DNA from: Oenanthe sinensis
Taxonomy: Eukaryota; Streptophyta; Magnoliopsida; Apiales; Apiaceae
NCBI GenBank assembly: GCA_028671895.1
Contig: CM053801.1
Location: 38,568,836 to 38,632,835 of the forward strand
DNA length: 64,000 nt
Direction of reading: 5' to 3'
In this document: piece by piece, positions 1 through 10,786 of the stretch
How positions within the stretch are numbered: position 1 is the stretch's first letter
Layout of the letters: every line of letters starts with the position of its first letter
The notes under the pieces: model-generated
What the model was told of the DNA's origin: nothing
Seen by the model: only the letters and a program-made list of their open reading frames with translations
Databases searched by the model: none
Program-made: the position numbers and the translations under genes

Positions 1-552
1 GTAGCAGGGTCAGACCAAATGAAAGCACCTGTAAAGGCAGTTAAAACTGAACCTGCATCTGTATCTACATCTACACGAGCTAGAAAGGCATGCTATATCT
101 GTAATCAAACTGATCATTTGTCTTACTATTGCCCGTTCTATGTAGAGGAAGAAAAATCTGTTGGTTGTAATACCATGCCTGCAACTACTGTTTTGCCTAA
201 CATGCATGCAAATCATGCTAAATGCAATAATCCTAATTGTATGCCATGTGCTGTAAACATCATGCATGCTTATTTTAATTTAATGAATACTGCTAGTGCA
301 TCTGTTGAACATACATCTAGTAGTGGTAAGAAAAAGCATGCGGGGTCAAAGACTAAGACTTCTAGTCCTCCTAAAGTTAGGAGTGACCAGTCTACTCCCA
401 AACCTGACAAACCAGTCAAGGTTGACAAGGGAAAAGACAAAGTCAAGATGAATGCCCTTGATGGCAACAAGGCAAAGCCTTCTGTATCTGAAAAGAAAAA
501 GGAAATTATTGATGTCGGGCCCAAACATCATTGGGTTCCGAAGAACACCTAA
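1..552 (+). pseudogene. gag: A1 gag, C-terminal part (nucleocapsid end)
   Basis: C-terminal end of the Gag polyprotein that packages element RNA. It holds a CCHC zinc knuckle of exact CX2CX4HX4C spacing (CYICNQTDHLSYYC, about 91-132). Downstream is a second cysteine cluster, HAKCNNPNCMPC, followed by NIMHAYF, which element B shares in altered form. The tail is Lys/Ser-rich and basic, then ends in the family signature HHWVPKNT and a stop at 550-552. The upstream part is outside the window. The next frame (protease-integrase) overlaps this end in the -1 frame from about 513. Counted as a pseudogene because the element is broken elsewhere and the only full sister copy carries two stops in gag. 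Confidence 0.85.
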
Positions 553-1628
553 CCTTTCTGGATTTGCAGGGCAGTGTACAGGAAAAGAGTAAAGTCATAT
601 GGGTGCTGGACAGTGGAGCATCGAGGCATATGACCGGCAATAAGTCCCTGCTAACAGATTTGGTGTTGAGAGCCGGCTCCGTGGTTACTTTTGGAGATAA
701 CAGCAAAGGTTACACCAGGGGATATGGCAAGATCGTTTGTGGAAATGTTATCATTGAGGACGTGTCTTTTGTGGAAGGATTGCGACATAATCTTCTCAGC
801 GTTAGTCAGTTCACCGACAGGGGTTTTGACGTCAACTTTGGGAAGCATGATTGTTCGATTCGAAGCAAAAAGGATGGAAGCCTTGCTCTCAAAGGAGTAA
901 GGAAGTCAAATTTGTTCATAGCTGACATGAATTCTGCTGATCAGTCTAAAGTCACGTGTTTCTACAGCAAGGCTTCTGCTGATGAAAGTTGGCTATGGCA
1001 TAAAAGATTATCTCACCTGAACTTTAAAGCAATGAATAATCTCGTAAGGAGAGAATTGGTGAGAGGGCTGCCGCAGATGGAGTTCACCCCAGATGGACTC
1101 TGCGAAGCATGTGAAGTGGGAAAATCGAAAAGAGCCTCGCATAAGGATAAACAAGTGAATAGCATTACCAAGCCCCTACAACTTCTTCACATGGATTTGT
1201 TTGGACCCGTTAATGTTATGTCAATGTCAAGGAAAAGATATGCGTTGGTAATCGTCAATGACTTTTCCAAATACACATGGGTGAAGTTTGTGACATCGAA
1301 AGATGAAGTGCCACATGAGATCATTAGACATGTACTGGTAATTGAAAACGTAGCAAGTCTGACTGTGAAGACTATCCGATCCGACAACGGGACAGAATTC
1401 AAGAACTCAGTGTTAATGGATTTCTGCATATCTAAAGGGATCAGACGACAGTATTCAGCACCGAGAACACCGCAGCAGAACGGGGTGGTAGAAAGGAAGA
1501 ACAGGACACTGGTTGAAGCAGCTAGGACAATGCTGTATGAGTCAAAACTTCCTTTATATTTTTGGGCTGAAGCAGTTAGCACGGCTTGTTATACACAGAA
1601 CAGAACCCTGATTATAAAAGGACCATAA
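513..1628 (+). pseudogene. pol: A1 pol part 1: protease, integrase zinc domain and most of the integrase core
   Basis: Aspartic protease motif VLDSGASRHMTG near 605-640 (catalytic D in DSG). Next comes the GAG-pre-integrase/HHCC zinc domain (WLWHKRLSHLNF, then CEAC) and the integrase core: HMDLFGP (first D), IRSDNGTEFKN (second D) and the E of QQNGVVERKN. The open frame begins after a TGA at 510-512 and overlaps the gag end by 40 nt in the -1 frame. It stops at 1626-1628 because a run of four A at 1616-1619 has one base more than the same run in A2, shifting the frame inside integrase. One acidic residue in the core differs from A2: VIVNDFSKY here against VIVDDFSKY. Non-functional as it stands. 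Confidence 0.9.
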
Positions 1629-1644
1629 TGAGACGCCGTATTAC

Positions 1645-2328
1645 ATGATGAATAAACGAAAACCATCTATCAAGTACTTTCACGTATTTGGTGCCAAATG
1701 CTTTGTGTTAAGAGACAATGCACAACTTGGAAAGTTTGATGCCAAAGCAGATGAAGGGGTTTTCATTGGATATTCTCTTGAAGTAGTAGCAGCGTACAGG
1801 GTGTTTGTGCTTAATGATCGCAAGGTGGTTGAAAGCCTTAATGTCACATTCGACGACTCAAAGCTCCCTTCTAAACAAAAAGAAGATAGTGAGCCCATTT
1901 TCCTAAGATTTGAAAATATGGATATTGATGAAGTGGATACAGTTCCTGAGTCAGTAGTGCAGGGTAGTGATCCAACTATAAATAATGAAATTAATCAAGA
2001 GTCTAGTGTTTCGCAAATTCAAAACACTAGGGCTGAGGGATCACCTTCCGTCAGACCTGGTACTAACTCAGGGGGAGTCAGTATGCACTCAGGGGGAGCC
2101 AGTACTAGCTCAAGGGAAGCTAGTGAAAGTACTTCTAGACTAAGTCACCTTCACTTACAAGATCAAGCTGAATCATCAAGAACATTTGCTAGGGATCGCA
2201 CTTGGAACAAGGACCATCCGTTCGAGCTAATTATTGGTGATCCAGAAGCCGGAGTGACTACTAGAGGAAAAGCTAGAGCTGAAATTGCCACTGAGAATGA
2301 ATGTCTATACTCAGTGTTCCTTTCCTAG
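1645..2328 (+). pseudogene. pol: A1 pol part 2: integrase C-terminus and linker to RT
   Basis: Continues the integrase of part 1 in the shifted frame: KYFHVFGAKCFVLRD, the usual copia integrase C-terminal block, then a Ser/Gly/Thr-rich linker. The linker contains two PPT-like AGGGGGAG motifs (2070-2077 and 2091-2098). It ends with HPFELIIGDPEAGVTTRG and a TAG at 2326-2328; A2 has CAG at the same place, so this is a C-to-T nonsense change. Part 3 follows immediately in the same frame. Confidence 0.88.
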
Positions 2329-3858
2329 ATGGAACCTAAAGTGGTGGAAGATGCTCTAGATGACGCTGATTGGGTGATTGCTATGCAAGAGGAACTCAAT
2401 CAGTTTGAAAGGCAGAAGGTGTGGAAGCTGGTACCCAGACCAAAGAATAGATCTGTTGTTGGGACAAAATGGGTATTCAGGAACAAGCTGGATGAAGACG
2501 GACGTGTAACACGAAATAAAGCTCGCCTGGTTGCTAAGGGTTATACTCAAAGAGAAGGAATTGATTATGATGAAACCTATGCACCAGTAGCAAGGCTAGA
2601 GGCAATGAGGATGTTCTTGGCATTCGCAGCACATCATGGTTTTAAAGTCTATCAAATGGATGTCAAGAGTGCATTCTTAAACGGTGAACTGGATGAAGAG
2701 GTGTATGTCGAGCAACCTCCCGGGTTTATCGATATCAAATATTGTGATTATGTTTATCGACTCTTCAAATCAGTATATGGTCTTAAGCAGTCTCCGCGGA
2801 AGTGGTATGAAACTCTGTCAGACTTCTTACTAGAAAGTGGTTTTACAAGAGGAGTAATCGACAAGACGCTTTTCTACAAGAAATGCAAAGATGATCTAAT
2901 AATGGTGCAAGTATATGTGGATGACATTATCTTTGGGTCTGCAAATGAGAAGATGTGTGCTAAATTCGCTAAGTTAATGCAATCAAGGTATGAGATGAGC
3001 ATGATGGGAGAGCTGACGTTCTTTCTGGGCATTCAAGTTAGTCAGAAGAAGGACGGGATATTTATCTGCCAGACCAAGTACATTCATGATCTATTGAAAA
3101 AGTATGGTCTTCAAGATGTATCACAAGCTAAGACTCCTATGGCAACAGCCACGAAACTTGACAAGGATAAATCGGGTAAACCTGTAGACATCTCAAGCTA
3201 TCGAGGTATGATCGGCTCACTTTTGTATTTAACTGCTAGCAGACCTGATATTATGTTCTCTACATGCTTATGTGCAAGGTTCCAAGCGGATCCTAGAGAG
3301 TCACATCTCATAGCCGTAAAGCGTATTTTTAGGTATCTCAAGGGAACATCAAATCTCGGGATTTGGTACCCAAGAGATACAGGGTTTAATCTTGTTGGCT
3401 ATTCGGATTCAGATTACGCAGGTTGTAGAATAGATAGGAAGAGCACTTCAGGAAGCTGTCAGTTCCTTGGAAGAAGGTTGGTGTCTTGGCAAAGCAAGAA
3501 ACAACACACAGTATCTACCTCGACAGCTGAAGCAGAATATATTGCTGCTGGAAGCTGTGTGGCCCAGATACTGTGGATGAAGAACCAACTCAAGGACTAC
3601 GGTGTGGAAGTATCTAAGATTCCTATCATGTGTGACAACACAAGTGCTATTGCAATGACCAACAACCCTGTTGATCACTCCAGAACCAAGCACATTGACA
3701 TCAGGTATCACTTTATTAGAGAGCATGTAGAAAATGGAACTGTAGAATTGCATTTTGTGTCTACTGAACGTCAAATAGCAGATATATTCACTAAACCTCT
3801 AGACGAATCAACATTTTCTAGATTGGTTGGTGAATTAGGGATGCTTAACACCAGTTAG
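2329..3858 (+). pseudogene. pol: A1 pol part 3: reverse transcriptase and RNase H
   Basis: A complete RVT_2-type copia RT and RNase H in an uninterrupted frame. RT hallmarks are WVFRNKLDEDG, MDVKSAFLNG (first catalytic Asp), VYGLKQSPRKWY and YVDDIIFGS (catalytic Asp pair). RNase H hallmarks are GYSDSDYAG, STAEAEYIAAG and CDNTSAIAM, ending with KHIDIRYHFIREHV and ADIFTKPLDE. The true stop is at 3856-3858. Only the upstream TAG and frameshift separate it from the rest of pol, so as a transcript it would not be translated from the normal gag-pol start. Confidence 0.93.
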
Positions 3859-4060
3859 TTTTACTACCTATCTGTTAGAATTCAGTTTGTGCACATATTA
3901 TTGTTGTTCATGAATATTCTTAATTAATAATGTGTCCTTAATTTCAAAAATGTATGTGTTGCATATCATAAGGGGTTAGAAAGTTTCATGATATTAATCT
4001 TGTGCTGATCTGTATATCTTTATGGTTAGTGTCTAAATGAAGTAATGAGAAATTTTCTAT

Positions 4061-4242
4061 GGCAAATCTCGATCTATCCACATCGAGATCGACATCAAGA
4101 TCGACATCGAGATGTTGATCGAGATGCGGATCGAGATCGACATCAAGATCGACATCGAGATGTAGATCGAGATGCGGATCGAGATCGACATCCAGATCGA
4201 CATCTAGATGAGGATCGAGATGCGGATCTCGAGATCGAGATG
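4061..4242 (+). repeat. ATCGAGAT array upstream of A1 ORF3
   Basis: Tandem, slightly irregular units built from ATCGAGATCGACATC and GATCGAGATGCGG. It starts with GGCAAATCTCGATC (4061-4074), the same 14 bases that lie inside the LTR array at 10159-10172. Translation gives Arg/Asp/His repeats, which are an artefact of the array and not a protein. Confidence 0.92.
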
Positions 4243-4281
4243 TGACTTGTTTTATCAGTCACTTCTTTTTAGGCGTGCAAG

Positions 4282-4292
4282 TATATATTATA
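4282..4292 (+). promoter_or_regulatory. Candidate TATA box for A1 ORF3
   Basis: TATATATTATA about 40 bases after the ATCGAGAT array, in the same order (array, then TATA) as in the LTR. No transcript evidence is available; the call rests on position and on the same arrangement in elements B and C. Confidence 0.35.
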
Positions 4293-4928
4293 GCATTAAA
4301 AAGGCTGTTCATTATTTACATTAACTTTCTTTCTCTCCAAAAGCTTAAGCTCTTCATATACACACGCGTATACATACATTACATCAAGTTTTCTTGTGAT
4401 TTTCTTAAACAAAAATCACTAACTGGTACTTAAAAGCATCAATAACTAAAACGAAACTCTGCTAAAATTTTGTTTAAAACTGTTGAACTTCTTGTGTTGT
4501 TTTAACGTCATTACTGTTCTTGCAATTAGTTCTTTAGTTTTCTTTTTCATTCGAGTGAGTTTGTTTTTGTTTCGTGCTTTCTTATTCTTAAGTTCTTTTG
4601 TGTTCTTGAGCGAAATAGTTGTGGGTACTATTGTTTAATCCTTAAAGTGCAACTTTACCGTCGTGTTTTGTGTTTTTCCGAAAAATAAGTTTTTTTTTAT
4701 AACATAAACGGCTGTTCACTTTAATTTTCGAAAACTCAACCGTCAATCATTAGTGGGGAGTTAAGTGGTCATTAGTGGGCAGTTAATTTGTTTTAATTTG
4801 TGTCACTAATTACGTGGGGTAATTAGTGGGGTTCGTGTACGTTTTTTTTTAAATTTAGAACTTGTTCTCTAAAAATTTCCATTGCCAAACCATTTCAGAA
4901 CATTTCTTTTCTCAAACACAAATTTAAA

Positions 4929-6686
4929 ATGGCAAACCCAAATTTCACAATTCCCAAGACCAACTTTGTTAATCTCTCTGCTGATCGAGCAACTGGTAGA
5001 TTTATTCACTACCAGTTCTGGATTGAATCCCTCAACAACACATCAATCATAAGTCATGCGTTAACCGCCTCTCCCATCCTGAATGTCGAAGCCCTTCAAG
5101 CTGCTTACTCTACACTAGAGATTCAGGGTGGAAAAGCAAATCCAACAGGCCTATCATTTACTATTGGTGGTGTCAAATATGAAGTCAGTCTGCGGAAGTT
5201 CAATGAGTTACTCGGGCTTCCTACAGAAGATTATGCTTCGGAACCCACTATGGAGGATATGTTGCAATTATTCATGGAGATAGGTTGTCGCCCTCCCACG
5301 GGTCCTATCAAGGTAACAAAGGTTAACACCGGTATGCTACCAGCTGAGTGGGATTATGTAGTTCAAGCAATTCAACGCTGCATGTTCCCAAAGGACAAAG
5401 ACTACAGGCCAATGAACAACAGCTGCCGGGTAATACTATATGGAGTGGCAAACAACAGGAGAGTGAATGTGGGCAAACATCTGTTGATTCAGTTGCTTGA
5501 GAGATGGGCATTAGAAAAGAATGCATCTAGGAATCCGGAAGATGGTCCAGTCAAATGCTGGATGCCAAGATTTCTTCAGATGGTTCTGGATGACGTCCTT
5601 TCAGAGGAACACAGAAGAGTATTTCAAGGCTCTGAAAGGATGGCATGTTTTGATATGACTCTAAAGAGTATCTCCACCATGGAAACCCAGCAAAAGTCAA
5701 GACTTTTTGAGTTGCGCCTGACTCCGTACTTCCAGGATCTGCAAGATGAGTATGCTAGGAGGCATGCTTCTCAGTTTACTGCAGTAGAAGCTGAGAGTAG
5801 CGGTAACGAAGCTGAAGGTGGAGATCAAGTGCCTAGAAATTTGGAACAAGCAGGTATGGATGTTGACATGGCCGAGGCAAATGTTGCAGAAGCTGGAGCT
5901 GACAAGGATGACGATCTTCTGAGTCAGGTACCTATTCTTGCTGATCTTGATCAATCATCAATTCAACCTGTTTTCTACAGCCGTGGGCCTGAAAACCCCC
6001 AGGCTCTATCCCAGGCTGCAAGCCCTTCTGTTCATAAACGTTCAGCCAGCCCTAAAACTGGTGATAAAAGGAAGGCAAGCTTATCTGAGTCGAGTGATTC
6101 GAGTGGAGGGAGTGTAGGAGTTGAGAGAGTAGTCACTTCAGCAGCTCTGCCACCTCTAAAGAAGCAAAAGGTGGATTCAAACCCAGTGGCAACTGCACAA
6201 CCTGCTAAGGTTAGTTCACCTCTCACAGCCACCACACCTCACGCTGGTGGCTCTCCTCTCCAAATCATTTCAACACATTCGCACTCGCCTAGGCATGTTG
6301 GTGAGAGTCAAGGAGGGGGTCCAGCTCAACAGCCAATAGGAGCTGGCCCTACCTCCCCTGAGTTGTCCGCTCAGGGCTCTTTGAGCAATTTCTCGGAAGG
6401 GGAATGGCAAACTGAGACTAGCACTTCTGATACTAGTATCTCAGGAAGTTTTAATGAGGAAGAGTCTGTCGAATCCAGCACGGATGACGCTTCCTCATCT
6501 AAATCAGAAAACAAGTTGCTCGCAGAGCAGCGACATCTGGTGACTGGTGGGTCTACGCCTCCAGAACAGCCCAACGGACCAGAAAAGGTTCTAAGTGAAC
6601 AAGGGGATGACATGGTCATAACGTCATCTCCCGTCGTAGACACGGCGCTTAAAGGCTCAGTCTCACTGACCGATATCGCCGACTAA
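4929..6686 (+). pseudogene. A1 ORF3 part 1 (env-like ORF of unknown function)
   Basis: Starts MANPNFTIPKTNFVNL. The N-terminal 290 residues form a folded-looking domain with blocks shared with ORF3 of B and C: GLP(T/E)-type residues, the EWDY signature with CMFPKDKD, and NNRRVNVGKHLL. The rest is low-complexity: Ser/Pro/Thr- and Glu/Asp-rich, with a KRKASLS basic patch. I see no signal peptide and no membrane-length hydrophobic segment, so the usual label 'envelope-like' is not supported here. It is cut by TAA at 6684-6686, where A2 has CAA. Function unknown. Confidence 0.8.
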
Positions 6687-6710
6687 CTCACCGCTAGTCC
6701 CCAACGATTA

Positions 6711-7628
6711 GTGGATGAGGCTCTAGTACTGTTAGGCTCTAAACACGAGGGAGAGACAGGGAGAGTAGATCCCTTCTTTTTAGGGATCTTGAGTGAAACA
6801 GAACCCGGCGAGAGTAAACAGTTTAACCCAAGCCAAACACCGTCCCCCAAATTGCAGGATCTAGTGAAGAAAGTGGAGGCTTTGGAGGCTGGAGTTGCTG
6901 GTGTTACTGCTGCTGTCTCTTCTCACTCTGGAAGATTGGAGGTCGGAGCTCAGTTCATGGAGAACCTGATTGCCGTCCAAAATCAAATGATTGACAAGAT
7001 AAACAATCTTGGATTGGCACAGGTGGAGGTTGGGAGATCAGTAGATGATGTCACTTATGGCATGTCTCAAGTTTGGACGAAGCTCAATGAACTACTTGAT
7101 GCTTTCTTTGGCCGTAACAGGGCTGGACCTGGTCCTTCAACCGGTGGTGGTGGTGACGATAATAATGATGATGATGCTCCTGATGAGGATAACACACCTA
7201 AGGGGGAGAAGGAGGATCAGGGTCTGAAAAAGCTGACTAGTAAGGGTCCGGTGATCGAATCCTCAAACAAATCTGGTGAAAAGGTGGAGGAGGCTCAACC
7301 GGCTCTTAAGGACAAAGGCAAGCAGAAGATGGTAGTTGAAGAAGAAGCTGAGAAAGAAACACCTCTTGTCGATGCATTTATGGGAGACTTTATTGAAGAT
7401 TCTGATGATGACGAGATGGATGTAGAAGCCTTAGTGGCAAGGAGGTCGAGACTCGAGCAACGGGCAAGAGAATGGGAACAAGAAAGAGGTCTAAATCCTG
7501 GCGGATCTGGCGCAGGAGTTGCAGGTGATGCAGGAGACCACTCGGTTGCTGACAGCATGTCCCAGAAGAAGAAGTTGATGAAGCGGAGATGCAAGGAGAG
7601 ATCTTCAGGGAAGCCAGAGAAAGAGTAA
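6711..7628 (+). pseudogene. A1 ORF3 part 2
   Basis: Same frame as part 1 and resumes after the TAA. It contains a heptad-like stretch (LVKKVEALEAGVAGV onward) suggesting a coiled coil, then acidic runs (DDNNDDDAPDEDN) and a PPT-like AGGGGGAG at 7201-7208 inside the codons for KGEKE. The frame is lost near 7554, where one A is missing compared with A2, so the last 25 or so residues are out of frame and the ORF ends at 7626-7628. Confidence 0.78.
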
Positions 7629-9130
7629 ATGAAGAAGTACTACAAGGGATAGTTGAAAAAGAAATAATGGCAAAGGAGAAGAGAGCGGCTCAGAAAACTC
7701 AGCATGAGTTTGAAATGAAAAAGATCAATGATCCTCAGGTCCAGGCTGACATAAGGAGGGAAGGTCCCGAGTGGGACAAGGCTAGAGAAGCCTTAGCTGG
7801 ACCAAGAGCCTATGCTCATGACTCAGGAAGATTGAGCTTTCTTCTTCATAAGCTAGAAAATCTAAACCCTGGGCTGCTGAATTATCTAAATTGCATAAGA
7901 CAGGGATGCACCTCCGTACAAGTCATATTCAAGGAGAAGGCATGGAATCTGATGATCACTTGGACACCCATAACAAAAATCGGGTCGTGTATGGTGGATG
8001 AAGCTTTCTTCCAAGAAAGGGGTGCAAGTGAACTGGTAGAATTCGCTCACAAGGTAGACACCTCTGTCAAGACTGGAGTGCTGTTTAAGGAGAAGTTGTT
8101 GAAGATGGCTGAAGACAGAGGGGTTGACATTATTCTAAATCCCTACCAGATCAGATATGTCCATGACAAGGTCTTAAGGATCGTAAATCTGCATGACTCG
8201 AAACTAACTCCGAGCGGAAATGTGCTGAAGGCAGTTGCAAAGCTAGTCCTCTCTAAGGGTTTTCTAACAAAGGAAAAGAAGCTGGTGGCTAAGGACTTGG
8301 AGAAGCTGATAAGAAGGCAAGATGCTAGATACAAGTTGCCTGAAGCTACACTACCAGTGGTTAAGAAGGAACCTGAAGACTATGCATTCGAGCAGCAAGA
8401 CGAGGCAATAAGGGAGCATGTGCAGAGATATGGAGATCCAAGAATAGACATTCCAGAAGAAGGGGAAATAAGGGAGGAAGCTGGTGCAGTGGCTGGTGCA
8501 AATGTCAAGTTTGTCAAGAGCAAAGCTGAGAATGAGAATGATCTGCTGACCTATACTGACAAGCATCAGGTGGAAACCATCATTGAAATCAAGTACGACA
8601 TCTTTACAGAACACAGTCATGAAACACTGTGTATTATAAGGGAATTGATTGATGAGATGGATGATGTTGACGAGTTTGACCAGGATTATCTAAGAGTCAC
8701 GTTTGATAACTTCTGTAAGAGAAGACAACAGCTTGATATTCAGAGGCTACAGCAATGCACCACTGCTATTGTCATTGGATACCCTAAGCAGCTGGTTATA
8801 AGGAAGAAAGGGGAAAAGGGGTACCCTGACAAAGTCACGAAGCTGAGGTTTGAAGACATTCCCACGAAGCTTACCACTCGCAGCATGGTTGAAAGGTGGT
8901 TGGGGTTGTTTCGAAATTACAAGATCAGAAATCATGTGGAAGCAGAAGGACTTAATCTTTTCAAGAAAAGAATGGATGAAGTCTGCAACCCTGAGTTCAT
9001 GAAGAAAGAAAAAGCAGCCAAGAAGAAAGCTCGTGAGGAAGAGGAGCGAGAAGAAATAAAAGTTTTAATGTATCATACTTGTAATGTTTCTTTGCGTTGT
9101 AATTTGTTTTCTTGTTTTCCTGCATTATAA
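7589..9130 (+). pseudogene. A1 ORF3 part 3 (C-terminal domain)
   Basis: The C-terminal third of ORF3, now in a different frame because of the deletion near 7554. It is Lys/Glu-rich and helical-looking, with the conserved block NPYQIRYVHDKVLRIVNL that aligns loosely with EPYEVRFV in B and DPHRVEFKL in D. A1 retains 272 bases here (7783-8054) that A2 has lost. The end also differs: two extra bases near 9050 carry the frame past the A2 stop to 9130. Function unknown. Confidence 0.78.
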
Positions 9131-9536
9131 AAATATATTATCTGTTTTCTTGTGTAGTGTAAGGTAGAAGTTAGTTAGCTAAGTGTCTTGAAACTGGTTT
9201 ATATTAGGCGTCAATTATTTCGCGAAGTTCGGCGGTGGTAATACTGCTAAAAGGACTTCAGAAGGATAATTGAAGATTGAGTGGACCGTGCTCTTAAAGT
9301 ACTTAGAGAAAATCTCTAGAAGAGCATGAAGCCATTTAATCGAGCCAACAGGTGTCCAATTTTGGCACTTGAAGTATCAGTAATAGACATGAAGTTAATT
9401 AATCAAGCCAAGCATTATGTAAGTTAACATGATCTTTTATGAATGTTATTTTATCTTTTTTTTCAGTCCCTGTTTAGTTGAGTTATCCTCATTGTGAATT
9501 TGGTTGTCATTGTTAGACAATCAAATAGGGGGAGAT
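9131..9536 (+). other. A1 3' untranslated region and polypurine tract
   Basis: About 400 non-coding bases ending in the polypurine tract AAATAGGGGGAGAT just before the LTR; the AGGGGGAG core is at 9527-9534. The tract would prime plus-strand DNA synthesis. Apart from this I see no gene. Confidence 0.85.
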
Positions 9537-10786
9537 TGAAAGGCATAGGTGTACTAACTTGTAACACTTAATTACTATGTAACTCAACTAAGTAAAAGAT
9601 AAAACAATAGCAAAACAAGAGAAACTGAAGAAGCACATGGAATCAATCAACTGAAGATATGGTAATGATACTTGGTAACTACAAGTAACTGATTTGGTTA
9701 ATCAAGGATGCATAAGTGAGAAGAAGTTCAATCTGAGTATTGCTCATGCCCTAACTTATCTAATGGAGAATCAAATTAATGTCAAAGAAGTATCAAGAAG
9801 ACCAAATTGATTTCATGAAATGTATATCAACATCTGGATAATGTAAAGGTTAATCAACAAATGAGAACTGACATTCAGAAGCAAGAACCCCTACAAGACT
9901 AGTCACTTATGAACCAGACCATTGCATCAAGTGTCAGGACATTGGAGGCAAGTTCATGTCAGTAATAGAAGATCTCATTTGAATTGAGTGAGGAAAAGAA
10001 ATTGAAGAAGCTAGGGAAACTTGCTCATAAAGGTTAATCCTCAACTAGTCACTAAAGAAGGTCAACATTGGATGTGTGCATATTTGCTAAGGCAAATGTC
10101 GATCCACAGCAGATCGAGATGCGGGTCGAGATTTATAATTGAAGTAAAACATTGCAAAGGCAAATCTCGATCCACGGTAGATCGAGATCGAGATTCTCCC
10201 AGATCGAGATCGAGATCTTCATAGATCGAGATCGAGATCTTCATAGACCGAGATCGAGATTCTCCCAGATCGAGATCGAGATTTTCACAGATCGAGATCG
10301 AGATGGGTCCAGGCGAAGATCGAGATGCGGGTAGAAATGTAACATTTAATGTTCAAGGGACAAGTGGCTTATTGTGAACGGTTGATCCAGAGTTGTTGTT
10401 AAAGTACTTTTTGTTGTCGAAATCCTGATTGGGCCACGTACACAAAAAGGACAAGATCAAGACTACATGACATTATAAAAGCAGCACTTTGTTTTTATTT
10501 AAAAAAAAGTAACTTGTATCTCTGTATTTTCAACGATAATTTTTAAGAGAGAGCATTTACTGTAAAACAAAAGTGAGAGAGAGGATCAGTTGAATCTAGC
10601 TTTAATTGCTGTATTTATTGTTCAACTGATCATGATGCTTTTATGAATGTTGTAGCAAATCCATCAATGAATATAATGATATATTCTTGAAATTCTGTGT
10701 CATCATTTATTACCTGCATATTGTTTATTCTCTCATAAATTTCAACAGTTGTATTCACCCCCCCCCCTCTACAACACTTTGGACCT

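Larger units (their letters stand above)
3859..4928 (+). other. A1 pol-ORF3 spacer
   Basis: A 1,070-base spacer with no gene. From left to right it holds an AT-rich stretch, the ATCGAGATCGACATC-type array (4061-4242), a TATA-like string at 4282-4292, then a T-rich, A/T-biased leader up to the ORF3 ATG at 4929. Within the leader, GTGAGT at 4555-4560 and TTTCAG ending at 4898 would make a plausible 344-nt intron. See the findings for the internal-promoter reading. Confidence 0.75.

Noticed and set aside
513..552. GGGCCCAAAC in the A gag/pol overlap as a slippery site
   Set aside because: The phase is wrong for an X XXY YYZ heptamer in the gag frame, and it is not kept in C or D.
1187..1582. 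131-codon minus-strand ORF, with its copy at 39948-40343
   Set aside because: Shadow of the integrase core on the other strand; no motif of its own.
4045..4245. Small ORF of Arg-Asp-His repeats, and the matching one at 42823-43047
   Set aside because: It is only the translation of the ATCGAGATC array; every frame of such an array is open.
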